Under the pieces are notes generated by a model. It ran no database searches. It saw nothing but the letters and a program-made list of their open reading frames with translations, and had not been told where the DNA came from. This document shows, piece by piece, positions 17,722 to 26,921 of a DNA stretch of 64,000 bases (position 1 is its first letter; each line of letters begins with the position of its first letter). This stretch comes from Leptospirales bacterium. Lineage in GTDB: Bacteria > Spirochaetota > Leptospiria > Leptospirales > Leptospiraceae. Position numbers and translations under genes: made by a program. The DNA is taken from assembly GCA_013297885.1 (NCBI GenBank), contig JAAFIR010000021.1:18447-82446 (forward strand). The letters are read 5' to 3'.

Positions 17722-18906
17722 TTAAAAATTTACTCCCAATCCGAAATAAAAATGTTTAATAGTATTTGTTCTTGCAAGTTTATCTAAATTTGATTCTCCG
17801 AATCCTAAAAAATTACCTTCGCGTTGACTATTAATTAAAGCAAATTTAAAAATTTCTGCATTATAATTTTCTGTGGAAGTTAGAATTGGAATTTTATCAT
17901 TTAAAGAAACTGTTTTGAAATATTCAGTTAAAGTATATCCTAAAAATATATTTATTTTACTTATAGAATAATTGATTTCTCCTTCCAGTTCATATCCTGC
18001 ATAATTAACTTCATTTGTTCTGTAATTAATGTTTGAATAAACATTTCTTACTCCGTTGAAAGAATAATCACTTCTGCTATAGGTTAAACGATTTACTCCA
18101 GGTAATGGCTGAAAAAGTTTTGTAGTTAAACGAAATCTAAAATCACTGAATTTAGTTAAAAAGCTTAAACCAGACTGCATCGAGTAAGCTCTTGTAATTT
18201 CTTTAATTTCTGACATTCGATCTAAAATTTTAGGAATTGTGATGGGATCTGAATTTCGATAGTATTCTTCATTAAATTCTCTGATAGCTAAAGCTGGTTG
18301 AACTACGAAATATTTATTTAAACCAGCATTTTTAAAAACAATGTATTGTGTTTCTTTATAAATATGTTTAAAAGTTCCTGGATTGTATTGAAAAGGTATA
18401 TTTAGTCCAGTAGAATATTCACCAGAATAAAATTTAGATCTATTTATAATTTGAAATCCATATTCACCAGTTTTACTTGTATATGAAATTGTACTACGGC
18501 TCATTGGGGTTAAAATATTTGATGGTTGATTGTAAAAAGTAGAATTTGGTTCAAAATTGGTTCCTGTAAAATTATCTTTTGGAACATCTCCACTGTGAGT
18601 TATGATGTTATAATTAGTTGGCAGACTTCTAAATAAATCATTCAGAAAAGGAACTATCCACTTGTCACTTGAATCCCCTCCACTTGAACTAGTATGTCCT
18701 GAATTTCCACCAGCTACAGAAAATGCAAAACCAGTTTGAACAATGCTATTTGGTGGAAAGTAAAATTGTTTTTTTACTCTTAAGTCAACTTCTTCAGTAG
18801 TATTTTGTTTTGGATCAGAAACTTCATTTTGTGTAATTTTTTTTGCCTGAGAAAAAACTGATGAACTGATAAAGAAAATTATTATAACAAATATTTTTAA
18901 AATCAT
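17722..18906 (-). CDS. Putative outer-membrane beta-barrel protein
   Basis: A 394-residue exported protein with signal peptide M-I-L-K-I-F-V-I-I-I-F-F-I-S-S-S-V-F-S. The mature part alternates polar and aromatic residues in beta-strand fashion, and the protein ends H-F-Y-F-G-L-G-V-N-F, the C-terminal phenylalanine typical of barrel proteins. The ATG at 18906 follows GGAG located in the last codons of the upstream TRL gene; an upstream TTG would add eight residues and spoil the signal. It is the last gene of the TRL operon. No family recognised. Confidence 0.7.
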   Translation of the reverse strand: MILKIFVIIIFFISSSVFSQAKKITQNEVSDPKQNTTEEVDLRVKKQFYFPPNSIVQTGFAFSVAGGNSGHTSSSGGDSSDKWIVPFLNDLFRSLPTNYNIITHSGDVPKDNFTGTNFEPNSTFYNQPSNILTPMSRSTISYTSKTGEYGFQIINRSKFYSGEYSTGLNIPFQYNPGTFKHIYKETQYIVFKNAGLNKYFVVQPALAIREFNEEYYRNSDPITIPKILDRMSEIKEITRAYSMQSGLSFLTKFSDFRFRLTTKLFQPLPGVNRLTYSRSDYSFNGVRNVYSNINYRTNEVNYAGYELEGEINYSISKINIFLGYTLTEYFKTVSLNDKIPILTSTENYNAEIFKFALINSQREGNFLGFGESNLDKLARTNTIKHFYFGLGVNF

Positions 18907-18907
18907 T

Positions 18908-19228
18908 TTATTCTCCATAAACAATTACACATTCTTCATAATAAAAAGGAAAAATAGATGTAGACTTTCTATCAATAACAGCAATTTTTGTGATTCCAGC
19001 TTTGTCTCTAGCTTCATCTATACTTCCACCAATTCCATAATACAAATATAATAAATTACCAAAATAACTTCCAAATGCACAAGACTCACCTTTTTTGAGA
19101 ATTAAGTTTGAAGCAATTGAGCTTTGTTTATTTGAAAGATGATGTTTTGTTCTTCCAAATAAAGCTACCACAGGATTAGAAGTGCAATTCGTAAAAATGA
19201 GTAATGAAAGTAAAATTATTTTTTTCAT
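18908..19228 (-). CDS. TRL-like lipoprotein 1
   Basis: A 106-residue TRL-like (tRNA-associated-locus-like) lipoprotein with the lipobox L-L-I-F-T-N-C. The TRL core reads G-E-S-C-A-F-G-S-Y-F-G-N, then S-I-D-E-A-R-D-K-A-G-I-T-K-I-A-V-I-D and the end C-V-I-V-Y-G-E. The ATG at 19228 follows GGAG embedded in the previous gene's Y-G-E codons, and the same arrangement is repeated at this gene's own end, which implies translational coupling. The molecular role of TRL proteins is unknown. Confidence 0.8.
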   Translation of the reverse strand: MKKIILLSLLIFTNCTSNPVVALFGRTKHHLSNKQSSIASNLILKKGESCAFGSYFGNLLYLYYGIGGSIDEARDKAGITKIAVIDRKSTSIFPFYYEECVIVYGE

Positions 19229-19229
19229 T

Positions 19230-19580
19230 TTATTCTCCATAAACAATAGTGCAGTATCTACTAAAAGTTCCTAAACCAGCGTTCAAAGTTCTATGATCAA
19301 TATGTGAAATTCTTTTAATTCCATTTTCCATTGCAACTCCACCAGCAGAAGCATCACCCCACATCGCTAAGAACAAAACTTGAGTGATGCAACCTTCTCC
19401 TTTTTTGTCAGATTTGACATCATTGGCTTGATTAAATTCTCCAGGGAAAAGATTTTCTGTAAAAAGAAGTCCGTTAACAGGACCATTGGGCTTCTGAATT
19501 ACAACTGTTGCAAGGAATTGAACAGGAGTTTGACAATTTGAGAAAATCAAAAATAGTAGAATTATTAATATTTTTTTCAT
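19230..19580 (-). CDS. TRL-like lipoprotein 2
   Basis: A 116-residue paralogue with lipobox L-I-F-S-N-C. The core contains G-E-G-C-I-T-Q-V-L-F-L-A-M-W-G-D-A-S-A-G-G-V-A-M, then N-G-I-K-R-I-S-H-I-D-H and ends C-T-I-V-Y-G-E. It is closest to the canonical TRL pattern of the three. The downstream TRL start lies one base after its stop codon, with the Shine-Dalgarno inside its last codons. Confidence 0.8.
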   Translation of the reverse strand: MKKILIILLFLIFSNCQTPVQFLATVVIQKPNGPVNGLLFTENLFPGEFNQANDVKSDKKGEGCITQVLFLAMWGDASAGGVAMENGIKRISHIDHRTLNAGLGTFSRYCTIVYGE

Positions 19581-19582
19581 AA

Positions 19583-19963
19583 TTACTCACCAGTAACTGT
19601 TGTACAAAATCTATGATAAAATAAAAAAACTCCAAACTGTTCATGAGACACAGAAGCAATTTTTTTTAAATGTCCATTCTTTAAAGCTTTATCTATTGAT
19701 GAATCCCCAAATGCAACTAAATTCAGAATGGAATGAGAGCATGATTCACCAGAATAAATTGCTTGAACATTATTTCCAACTTGTCCAGGAGAATGATTCA
19801 AATGAAATAAATACCCACCTTTGAATATAATATGATAGGGGTTGCTATATTCTTTAGTGGGATTTGTGTCGTTTGCTGAGGTATAAATTGACCAATAATT
19901 TACTGCAGAACAATTATTTATAAAACAAGTTAATAGGAATATTGATATCACAACTCTTTTCAT
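19583..19963 (-). CDS. TRL-like lipoprotein 3
   Basis: A 126-residue paralogue, first of the tandem set, with lipobox F-I-N-N-C. The core has G-E-S-C-S-H-S-I-L-N-L-V-A-F-G-D-S-S-I-D-K-A, then N-G-H-L-K-K-I-A-S-V-S-H and ends C-T-T-V-T-G-E. The paired cysteines, one after G-E-S and one before T-V-x-G-E, are shared by all three and could form a disulphide in the periplasm. Confidence 0.8.
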   Translation of the reverse strand: MKRVVISIFLLTCFINNCSAVNYWSIYTSANDTNPTKEYSNPYHIIFKGGYLFHLNHSPGQVGNNVQAIYSGESCSHSILNLVAFGDSSIDKALKNGHLKKIASVSHEQFGVFLFYHRFCTTVTGE

Positions 19964-20012
19964 TTAACCACTGTTAAACTATCAAAAAACTTTGTAAAGT
20001 GAATTTTTTTAT

Positions 20013-20960
20013 TTACTCTTGTTTTAATTTGACTGTGCCAGAATACTTATTGATAAACTCTTCTAATTTTACTTGAATTTCGTCAATTTTCATTTCAAGA
20101 CTTTCCTCTAAGTACAAAATTACTTTTTTTCCAAGACTTTTTCCTTTATCATTTTGGCTTAATTCAAAAAGATATTTTTTTACAAAAGGGATCATTTTCT
20201 TTTTAGTCCAGAGATAACAGAAAAAAATTCTAGCATATGAATATCCGTATTCTTGTTTCATATCTGAGTCTAATAAAAATTCTTTTAATGGAACTAATTT
20301 TTTTTTACGTAAAACTTCTTTTACTTCTGGAAGCCTCCAATTAGTATAACCTTCTAAAAAAGAATTTCCAGAAGTAGCACCCATTTCATAAAAAGAAGCA
20401 AATCCTTCAGTGAACCAATCCTGAGTGTTATCATAGTTCGCATAAAAATCTGAAAATGCGTGAATCATTTCATGCCAAGCAGTTCCTGGACCAGAACCAC
20501 AATAGGAAAAAAATGTTTTTGCAGTTGGAGTCCATTTTTCTTGTTTTGGATAATATACTCCGTAAGAATCAAAACCCATTTCTTTTTTAAATTTATATTT
20601 ATTTGGAAACATAACAACTCTAACTGCATATTTTGGTTCAGAAGGAAAATATTTTGGATATGTATCTTTAAAAAAAATCAACATCTTAGATTCTAATTTT
20701 TGATACTCAACTTCTGAACATGAATGAGCGATGTTAAAATATTTTGTATAATTGTATTTGAACTTCGTATCTGAATAAAGACTAGGATAAAGAGATTTCA
20801 TTGGTTCTAACTCTTTAGCTTTTTTAGATTTAAAATCTAAATAAGAAATTTTTTCATTTAAATAAATAAATTCTTTGTCTGATTCTTTTGGCTCTTTTAA
20901 AAAAGAAAAATCTGAATCTGAAAATAGATTTAGTCCAATAAAAAATAAAATGAATTTCAT
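20013..20960 (-). CDS. Exported HExxH metallopeptidase-like protein
   Basis: A 315-residue protein with a signal peptide (M-K-F-I-L-F-F-I-G-L-N-L-F-S) and good Shine-Dalgarno GAGGT. The zinc motif H-E-M-I-H lies at about residue 161. About 25 residues later comes T-E-G-F-A-S-F-Y-E, whose Glu fits the third ligand of gluzincin-type peptidases (peptidase MA-like/DUF1570). It is probably periplasmic or surface-exposed. Monocistronic, followed after 49 bases by the TRL operon. Confidence 0.75.
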   Translation of the reverse strand: MKFILFFIGLNLFSDSDFSFLKEPKESDKEFIYLNEKISYLDFKSKKAKELEPMKSLYPSLYSDTKFKYNYTKYFNIAHSCSEVEYQKLESKMLIFFKDTYPKYFPSEPKYAVRVVMFPNKYKFKKEMGFDSYGVYYPKQEKWTPTAKTFFSYCGSGPGTAWHEMIHAFSDFYANYDNTQDWFTEGFASFYEMGATSGNSFLEGYTNWRLPEVKEVLRKKKLVPLKEFLLDSDMKQEYGYSYARIFFCYLWTKKKMIPFVKKYLFELSQNDKGKSLGKKVILYLEESLEMKIDEIQVKLEEFINKYSGTVKLKQE

Positions 20961-21111
20961 ATTTACCTCAAAAGTTATTTATAAATAATCTTTCTAAGTG
21001 ATTATCGTTTAATAAATGTTGAACTGGTCAATAATCTTTTAGATGGATTTTTTTGTTATCGATAAATGTTCAATAGCAAACAAACTTGTGCAATCTAAAT
21101 TATAGAAAAAA

Positions 21112-21945
21112 TTATTCCAAAGCTTTTAATAATTTTACTGTTTCAGTTTGTTTAAATCGGTCTGCCCATTCAAGAGCTGTAAACCCATCTTTATCTTTGA
21201 TGTCTGAATCTGCACCTTTGTCTAAAAGCAAGGAAGTGATTTCAGTGTTTCCTCTTCTTGCAGAATAAATCAACGCTGTTTTTCCAGAGTTATCTTTTAA
21301 GTTTAATTTTGCAGTTTTTTGAAGTAAAATTTTTGTGATAAATTTATTTCCGTTTCTTGCAGCATACATTAATGGAGTTAAACCTTGGATATCTGCAAAA
21401 TTTAAATCAGGTTTAAAATTATTTGAATATATAAATCTTGAATTATCATTTAATTTAGCAGCATGTAAAATTTCTCTGGAAGCTTGATTTTTATCAAAAA
21501 AAATTTCTTCATTTGCACCATTATTTTTTAAAAGTTTTGCAAGTTCAAGATGACCGTTGATACGAGCAAGTAAATAAGGCGAAAGTCCATCTTTTGTTTT
21601 TAAATTGATATTTGCACAAGCAGAAATCAAATTTTCAACAATTTCAAAATGTCTTCCAATTCCTAAAGAAGATGCTTTTGCAATAGCTGTATAACCTTGT
21701 TTGTCTTGTGCATTGATGTTTGCACCTTTTTTTAATATAATGTCCACTATCTCAGGAGATCCATACCAAGATGCTAAAATTAAAGCTGTTTCGCCTTCTT
21801 CATTTTTATTTTCGAGATCAGCTTTATTTTCTAAAGACAATTTTACAAGTGCTAGATTTCCTGTTTTGGCTCCAATTATTAAATCATCATTTGGGCTTGA
21901 GAATAAATTAAAAATAAAAATTAAACTTAAAAATAAAAAATTCAT
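21112..21945 (-). CDS. Exported ankyrin-repeat protein
   Basis: A 277-residue protein with a short signal (F-L-F-L-S-L-I-F-I-F-N-L-F-S-S). About six to seven ankyrin repeats follow, marked by G-x-T-A-L-I/D-G-x-x-P-L and L-L-x-x-G-A-x-x-x-x-x-D-x-x-G; clear units lie at about 50-80, 83-115, 183-215, 217-248 and 250-277. It overlaps the upstream ankyrin gene through ATGA. It is a protein-interaction scaffold, partner unknown. Confidence 0.85.
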   Translation of the reverse strand: MNFLFLSLIFIFNLFSSPNDDLIIGAKTGNLALVKLSLENKADLENKNEEGETALILASWYGSPEIVDIILKKGANINAQDKQGYTAIAKASSLGIGRHFEIVENLISACANINLKTKDGLSPYLLARINGHLELAKLLKNNGANEEIFFDKNQASREILHAAKLNDNSRFIYSNNFKPDLNFADIQGLTPLMYAARNGNKFITKILLQKTAKLNLKDNSGKTALIYSARRGNTEITSLLLDKGADSDIKDKDGFTALEWADRFKQTETVKLLKALE

Positions 21946-22670
21946 TTTTCTGTTCCTTTTGAAATCTCTTTGAGAATATGAATATGATTATTTTCTTCTG
22001 CATGTGAAGAAATTGTCAAACCGAAATTTGAGAGATTTGTTTTAATAGCACCGTTTTTTACAAGTAACCTGAACATTTCCAAATTACCATTTGATGAAGC
22101 ATAAGAAAGTGCAGTTTCACCTTCATTATTTTTATGATTTATATTTGCTTTTGCATCAATTAAAAGTTTTGCGATTTCGAATTGGTTTTCTTTTACAGCA
22201 AGAATTAGGGCTGTATTTTCATCAATTATTGGGATTTTAATTGTATTCGGATTTACACCTTTTTCTAAAAGTAATTTTACAATTTGTATATTTCCTCGAA
22301 GACATGCTTTCATCAAAGGAGTTTCACCTGATTTATCTTTAATATTTGGATTTGCACCTTGTTCTAAAAGTAATTTTAGGATGTCAAAATGATTATTTGA
22401 AGCAGCTCTATAGATTGCAGTATCACCTAAATTTGTTCTAATATCTAAAAATGGTTTTTGTTTTAACAAGGTATTAACTACTTCAATTTTTCCATTGCTT
22501 GAAGAAGCTATTAAAGGTGTCCAACCTCTTTCTTCTTTAGAATTGATATCTAAATTTTGATTTAAAAAAAATCTTACTTTTTCTAAATTTCCTTCAGCTG
22601 AAGCTTCTACAAATTTTTCTTGGACAGAACTACAATTTAAAACCAATAAATATAAAATAAATAATTTCAA
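21942..22670 (-). CDS. Ankyrin-repeat lipoprotein
   Basis: A 242-residue protein starting at TTG with GGAG upstream, and a lipobox L-L-V-L-N-C. Six ankyrin repeats at about 20-210 carry the usual G-W-T-P-L-I, G-E-T-P-L-M and G-E-T-A-L-S-Y-A consensus turns. It is co-transcribed with the next ankyrin gene. Both are likely anchored or exported to the periplasm, which is unusual for eukaryote-type intracellular ankyrins but common in spirochaetes and proteobacteria. Confidence 0.85.
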   Translation of the reverse strand: MKLFILYLLVLNCSSVQEKFVEASAEGNLEKVRFFLNQNLDINSKEERGWTPLIASSSNGKIEVVNTLLKQKPFLDIRTNLGDTAIYRAASNNHFDILKLLLEQGANPNIKDKSGETPLMKACLRGNIQIVKLLLEKGVNPNTIKIPIIDENTALILAVKENQFEIAKLLIDAKANINHKNNEGETALSYASSNGNLEMFRLLVKNGAIKTNLSNFGLTISSHAEENNHIHILKEISKGTEK

Positions 22671-22800
22671 AAACTTACTCCTAACTAAAACTAAAAAATA
22701 AAAAATCCTTTTTTATAAAAGAAGTTTTTAATTTTAATTTAAGGTTAATGATTAAAAAAAAATTTTATTACTTTGAAACCAATTCAGTAATGATTTAATT

Positions 22801-22959
22801 ATTAACTCAGCTTACGCTCCGAGAGCCGCACTCTGTCTCAAGTGTGATTTTTCGGTACTCATCGCCGAGGGTGTGATGCTTGCAGGCATCTTAAATTTAT
22901 TCGTTTCTTTAATTCTCTTTAATAAACAAAAATATTCTAGAAATTAATTTTTTCGTAAC
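22801..22959 (+). repeat. Second repeat type, copy J1
   Basis: An element of about 159 bases, GC-rich in its first half, homologous to the reverse strand of 52761-52913. The last part (AATTCTCTTTAATAAACAA onward) matches the other copy over about 42 bases with a single mismatch. The first half is less conserved but keeps small hairpins (GCTCCGAGAGC, GATGCTTGCAGGCATC). It lies between divergent ankyrin and cysE genes, its 3' end about 85 bases before the cysE start. Confidence 0.75.
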
Positions 22960-23044
22960 ATAAGTTATTAAACATTTTATCATTTTTAATTTAGATTAAA
23001 TGAACTAGTTTACAAAAACAAATTTGATTGAATCGTGAATTTAG

Positions 23045-23746
23045 ATGTTTGAAAATATCAAAAAAATTAGAGAAAATGATCCTGCTGCAAAATCTTATTT
23101 AGAAGTTATTCTATGTTATCCTGGACTTCATGCACTTTGGTTTCATGGCATTGCACATTTTTTGTATAAATGTAAAATTATTTTACTTGCACGTTATATT
23201 AATTATCTCACACGTTTTTTAACTGGAATTGATATTCATCCAGGAGCAAAAATTTCTTCAGGAATAATGATTGATCATGGAATGGGAATTGTGATTGGTG
23301 AAACTGCTGAAATTGGAAAAGGGTGTTTGATTTACCAAGGTGTCACTCTTGGAGGCACTGGAAAAGAATCTGGGAAACGTCATCCCACTCTCAAAGAAAA
23401 TGTTGTTATTGGATCCGGAGCAAAAGTTTTAGGAAATATCACAATTGGGGCAAATGTTAGAATTGGAGCAGGTTCAGTTGTGATGAGAGATGTTCCGGAT
23501 AATTGTACTGTTGTTGGAATTCCAGGAAGGGTTGTAAAAACGAATATTCAAAATTCAGATCACATGCTCGATCATGGTGAAATGCCAGATCCAGTTGCAA
23601 AAGTATTTTCAATATTACACGAAAAAATTGAAAGTTTACAAATCGAAATAGCAAATATGTCTAAAGAAAAAATAAAAAAAGATATGTTTAAAAAAGAAGA
23701 AAAAGAATTTCTTCAGGAATTTTTTATCGATGGAGATGGAATTTAA
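23045..23746 (+). CDS. cysE: Serine O-acetyltransferase (short CysE/EpsC type)
   Basis: A 233-residue cytoplasmic enzyme that makes O-acetylserine from serine and acetyl-CoA for cysteine synthesis. It shows the short bacterial form: the helical N-terminus ([20 protein letters not shown]) and the left-handed beta-helix with [13 protein letters not shown] and [10 protein letters not shown]. The catalytic-type histidine is in D-H-G, and G-K-R-H-P-T follows. The stop overlaps the ribE start (TAATG). Confidence 0.93.
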   Translation: MFENIKKIRENDPAAKSYLEVILCYPGLHALWFHGIAHFLYKCKIILLARYINYLTRFLTGIDIHPGAKISSGIMIDHGMGIVIGETAEIGKGCLIYQGVTLGGTGKESGKRHPTLKENVVIGSGAKVLGNITIGANVRIGAGSVVMRDVPDNCTVVGIPGRVVKTNIQNSDHMLDHGEMPDPVAKVFSILHEKIESLQIEIANMSKEKIKKDMFKKEEKEFLQEFFIDGDGI

Positions 23747-24345
23747 TGTTTACAGGACTTGTTGAACTCACTGGAAAAATTTTAGATATAAAAAAAACTT
23801 CCGATGGGAGAGAATTTTTAGTATCTGCAAATTTTTTTGAAAATGATTTAAAACTTGGAGATTCTATCTCAATTAATGGAGCTTGCCAAACTATTACAAA
23901 ATTAAATTTTGATAAAACAGAATTTCATTTTTATTCTTCTTATAAAACTTTAGAGCTTACCAATTTTTCTGATTTAGTAATTGGTGATGAAATCAATTTA
24001 GAACGCTCTATGAAATTATCTGATCGACTTGGTGGGCATTTGGTTTCTGGGCATGTAGATGGAATGGGTGTTGTAAAAGAAAGAAATGTTCGTGATAATG
24101 GAAATGTAGAAATTTTTTTTATTGAATTAAATTCTATTGAATCAAAATACGTTGTAGAAAGAGGAAGTATCACAGTTGATGGAATTTCTCTAACAGTTGT
24201 TTCGATAAAAGAAAATTTATTGGAACTAGTTTTAATACCAGAAACAATCAAAAAAACAAATGCAAAATTTTGGAATCCAAAAGTAAAAGTCAATATTGAA
24301 ATTGATCTGGTCGCTCGTTATATAGAGAAATTTTTAGGAAACTAA
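23746..24345 (+). CDS. ribE: Riboflavin synthase alpha subunit
   Basis: A 199-residue enzyme that dismutates two 6,7-dimethyl-8-ribityllumazines to riboflavin. It begins with the diagnostic M-F-T-G-L-V-E. It contains two lumazine-binding barrels (about 1-97 and 98-195), each with an S-I-x-x-x-G-A/I-C/S motif (S-I-N-G-A-C-Q-T and T-V-D-G-I-S-L-T) and G-G-H-L-V-S-G-H-V-D-G. Length is normal. No FMN riboswitch precedes it, since it is coupled to cysE. Confidence 0.93.
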   Translation: MFTGLVELTGKILDIKKTSDGREFLVSANFFENDLKLGDSISINGACQTITKLNFDKTEFHFYSSYKTLELTNFSDLVIGDEINLERSMKLSDRLGGHLVSGHVDGMGVVKERNVRDNGNVEIFFIELNSIESKYVVERGSITVDGISLTVVSIKENLLELVLIPETIKKTNAKFWNPKVKVNIEIDLVARYIEKFLGN

Positions 24346-24347
24346 TT

Positions 24348-24986
24348 ATGAATATAGAAACTTTTCCTGTTTATCCACTTGGTTGTAATTGTTCGATTTT
24401 GTCGGAGGAAAATTCAAATGAAGCAATAATTGTGGATCCCGGTGGAGATGAAAAAAGAATTATTGCTTATCTACATAAAAAAAATCTCAAGCCAAAATAT
24501 ATCATTCATACACATGCTCATTTTGATCATTGTCTTGGAACAAAACCTGTTTCGGATGAATTTGAAGGGAGCAAAATCGCTCTTCATAAAGACGATTTAG
24601 ATTTATATCAAAATATTCATTCACAATGTAAATTATTTGGTATAAAATTTACAGGTGAAATAAAAGAGCTTGATTTTTATTTGGAAGATAACCAAATTTT
24701 AGAATTTGGGAAATCTAAATTGGAAGTTATACATACTCCAGGTCATAGTCCAGGTTCAGTTTGTTTTCACTTGCACACTCCAGAAAAACCAATTTTATTT
24801 TCTGGTGATACTTTATTTGCAGGTGGGATTGGTAGAACTGACCTTTGGGGTGGAAATTATGAAACGATAATGAAATCGATCAAAAATCGTCTTTTAAATT
24901 TGGAAGATGAAACAGTTGTGATTCCTGGTCATGGTGGAAATTCAATTATTTATAATGAGAAAAATTATAATCCATTTCTAGTTTGA
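24348..24986 (+). CDS. MBL-fold hydrolase, glyoxalase II-like
   Basis: A 212-residue cytoplasmic metallo-beta-lactamase-fold protein. The metal motif T-H56-A-H58-F-D60-H61 is present, with G-H-S-P-G-S-V-C, S-G-D-T-L-F-A-G-G-I-G-R-T-D and the C-terminal P-G-H-G. It resembles the short glyoxalase II-like/YcbL group, which hydrolyses thioesters such as S-lactoylglutathione. The substrate is uncertain because the C-terminal glutathione-binding domain of full glyoxalase II is missing. Confidence 0.85.
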   Translation: MNIETFPVYPLGCNCSILSEENSNEAIIVDPGGDEKRIIAYLHKKNLKPKYIIHTHAHFDHCLGTKPVSDEFEGSKIALHKDDLDLYQNIHSQCKLFGIKFTGEIKELDFYLEDNQILEFGKSKLEVIHTPGHSPGSVCFHLHTPEKPILFSGDTLFAGGIGRTDLWGGNYETIMKSIKNRLLNLEDETVVIPGHGGNSIIYNEKNYNPFLV

Positions 24987-25017
24987 ATTTTTTTTGACCG
25001 ATATTATTATTGTTTAT

Positions 25018-26031
25018 ATGATAGTTCTTAGGCTAATTTCTTATTTTTTAATTTTATTTCTATTCACTTCTGTTTTGTCAATAAGTTCTGTAACTTGGTC
25101 GTTTATAGAATCTGTTAAGTCATCATACAATTTGATCACTTATACTTCTGATAACAAAGCTAGAGACATTTTAGCAACTGTTGCAAAAGTGGCTGAACAT
25201 AAAATGAACCTTGATGGATACAACCAATTAAACGAAATTTTCCTAAGATTAATAAAACAATCCGAAAAAGATTTGGATAAATTTGTAATTAAAGAAATTT
25301 TTTTAATTTCAACTAGCGGAGATTTATTATCTCATTCGAATGCTGAAGAATTAAACTCAGATACAAAACAAAAATACGATAAACCTTATTTTACAAGAGC
25401 TTTAAGGATGAGAAAAGGACAACTACCCTCTCCACAAGTTTATGGAACTGAAGAATACAAAGGTGATAATTCTTATTTTAGTAATCAAATTTTAAAACTA
25501 TTTCCAGATTTAAAAAATCAAGAAACTCTTTTATCTGCACCTATTTATACTTTAGAAAATTTGAATACTGTTGGCACAATCCATTTGATTTATTCAAGGG
25601 GAAATATTTTAAACTTCATCGAAACCCAAAGGAAATTATTTTTTTGGATGTTATGGAATTATATTGGAATATCTTTTTTAGTTTCTCTTGTTTTATTTGG
25701 GATTTATGCAATATTTTTATTTGGAACTTATAAACAAGCAGCTCGAAAAACTGCAAAACAACCAGAACCTGAATACAATGAAATAGTAACAAAAGTATTA
25801 AATTATGTAAGCAAACAAGAAGAGCGAATAACTGAATACTTAACCCCAATCCCAATGAAACTTTCAGATATAGGTAATATTTCTGAACTAATTGATAATT
25901 CTTTACATCCCGAAAATATTACAACTTCCAATTTCCAAAAAATTGATTTAAATATAACAAAAACTGATATACCAGTTGTTGAAACTAATAAAAAAGATAC
26001 TGAAGTTGTAGATGCAATTTATTTAGACTAA
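25018..26031 (+). CDS. Membrane sensor-like protein with extracytoplasmic domain
   Basis: About 337 residues. I chose the ATG at 25018; a TTG at 24994 is also possible, and neither has a clear Shine-Dalgarno. A membrane helix lies near the N-terminus (S-Y-F-L-I-L-F-L-F-T-S-V-L). An extracytoplasmic region of about 190 residues resembles a double-Cache/PAS-like sensor (D-K-P-Y-F-T-R-A-L and L-S-A-P-I-Y-T). A second helix follows (about 215-240), then a cytoplasmic tail without a recognised output domain. It overlaps the STAS gene by one base, suggesting the two proteins act together. Confidence 0.7.
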   Translation: MIVLRLISYFLILFLFTSVLSISSVTWSFIESVKSSYNLITYTSDNKARDILATVAKVAEHKMNLDGYNQLNEIFLRLIKQSEKDLDKFVIKEIFLISTSGDLLSHSNAEELNSDTKQKYDKPYFTRALRMRKGQLPSPQVYGTEEYKGDNSYFSNQILKLFPDLKNQETLLSAPIYTLENLNTVGTIHLIYSRGNILNFIETQRKLFFWMLWNYIGISFLVSLVLFGIYAIFLFGTYKQAARKTAKQPEPEYNEIVTKVLNYVSKQEERITEYLTPIPMKLSDIGNISELIDNSLHPENITTSNFQKIDLNITKTDIPVVETNKKDTEVVDAIYLD

Positions 26032-26921
26032 TGTTAGAAATTACTTTAGAAGAAGAAAATATAAACGAATTTGAAGTTGCTAAAATTAAGTTAATTGGTG
26101 TCCTTAATTCTGAAACTGCTTTTGAATATTATTCCTTAATTCAAAAAGAGTTAGTTAAAGGTTATAGATATTTTCTTATACTAGCAAATGAATTGGAATA
26201 TATTTCTTCATCTGGTATTGGAATTTTAGTAAAAGTACAAAATCAAATAAAAGAAAAACAAGCTAGATTAGTTTATTCAGGATTTAATTCTGAAATCAAA
26301 TTGGTTCTAAATTTTACAAATCTAAATTATGAAATTTTAAGTTTTGATTCTTTTGATAAAACCATAGATATTTTATTTAAAGAAAAAGAAGAATTTATTG
26401 AAGAAAAAATTTATTCAATAAATGCAGATGGTGAAGTAACAGAAAGCATCTCACCAGATTTGGAATACGAAGCTATTTCAATTGATTATGATAAAAATAC
26501 AACTATAACAAAAATTGAAACAAATAGATTAAGCCTTGCTGATGAAGAAGAATTTACTTTAGAAGAAATTGCAACTTCTGAAGTAGAGGCAATTCAAGCT
26601 GAATTAAAAAAAGAAGAGGATCCAAAACAATCTGGTGAACTAAAAATAAAAATACCATTTGTAAATAAAACTCCAGCAGATCCAAATATAACAACGGTTT
26701 TAGATAGTATTACTGATTTTGAATCAGATAAAGATGATGAATTTCATATTCAAAATTTATCCAACAAAAAAGACACAAACTTCACTGTTCTAATTGTTAA
26801 CTGTGGAAACTGTGGAGCAAAAATTAGAATTACTAAACAAGGAAAACAAAAATGTCCTTCTTGTGGTTACAAATTTATTTTAAGACAATCTGGTTCGATT
26901 TCTACAATTGAGAAGATTTAG
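26031..26921 (+). CDS. STAS domain protein with C-terminal zinc ribbon
   Basis: A 296-residue cytoplasmic protein. An N-terminal STAS domain (about 1-105) has Y-I-S-S-S-G-I-G-I-L-V, the phospho-serine loop of anti-sigma antagonists. A long acidic linker (about 115-245) follows. The C-terminal zinc ribbon is C-G-N-C-G-A-K-I-R-I-T-K plus K-C-P-S-C-G-Y-K-F. The gene is coupled to the membrane sensor-like protein. The combination of STAS and zinc ribbon is unusual. It converges on the next gene with a 20-base overlap. Confidence 0.8.
   Translation: MLEITLEEENINEFEVAKIKLIGVLNSETAFEYYSLIQKELVKGYRYFLILANELEYISSSGIGILVKVQNQIKEKQARLVYSGFNSEIKLVLNFTNLNYEILSFDSFDKTIDILFKEKEEFIEEKIYSINADGEVTESISPDLEYEAISIDYDKNTTITKIETNRLSLADEEEFTLEEIATSEVEAIQAELKKEEDPKQSGELKIKIPFVNKTPADPNITTVLDSITDFESDKDDEFHIQNLSNKKDTNFTVLIVNCGNCGAKIRITKQGKQKCPSCGYKFILRQSGSISTIEKI

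Noticed and set aside
21943..22670. Ankyrin genes as eukaryote-derived effectors
   Set aside because: Signal peptide and lipobox, matching codon use and operon structure suggest ordinary bacterial periplasmic ankyrins.
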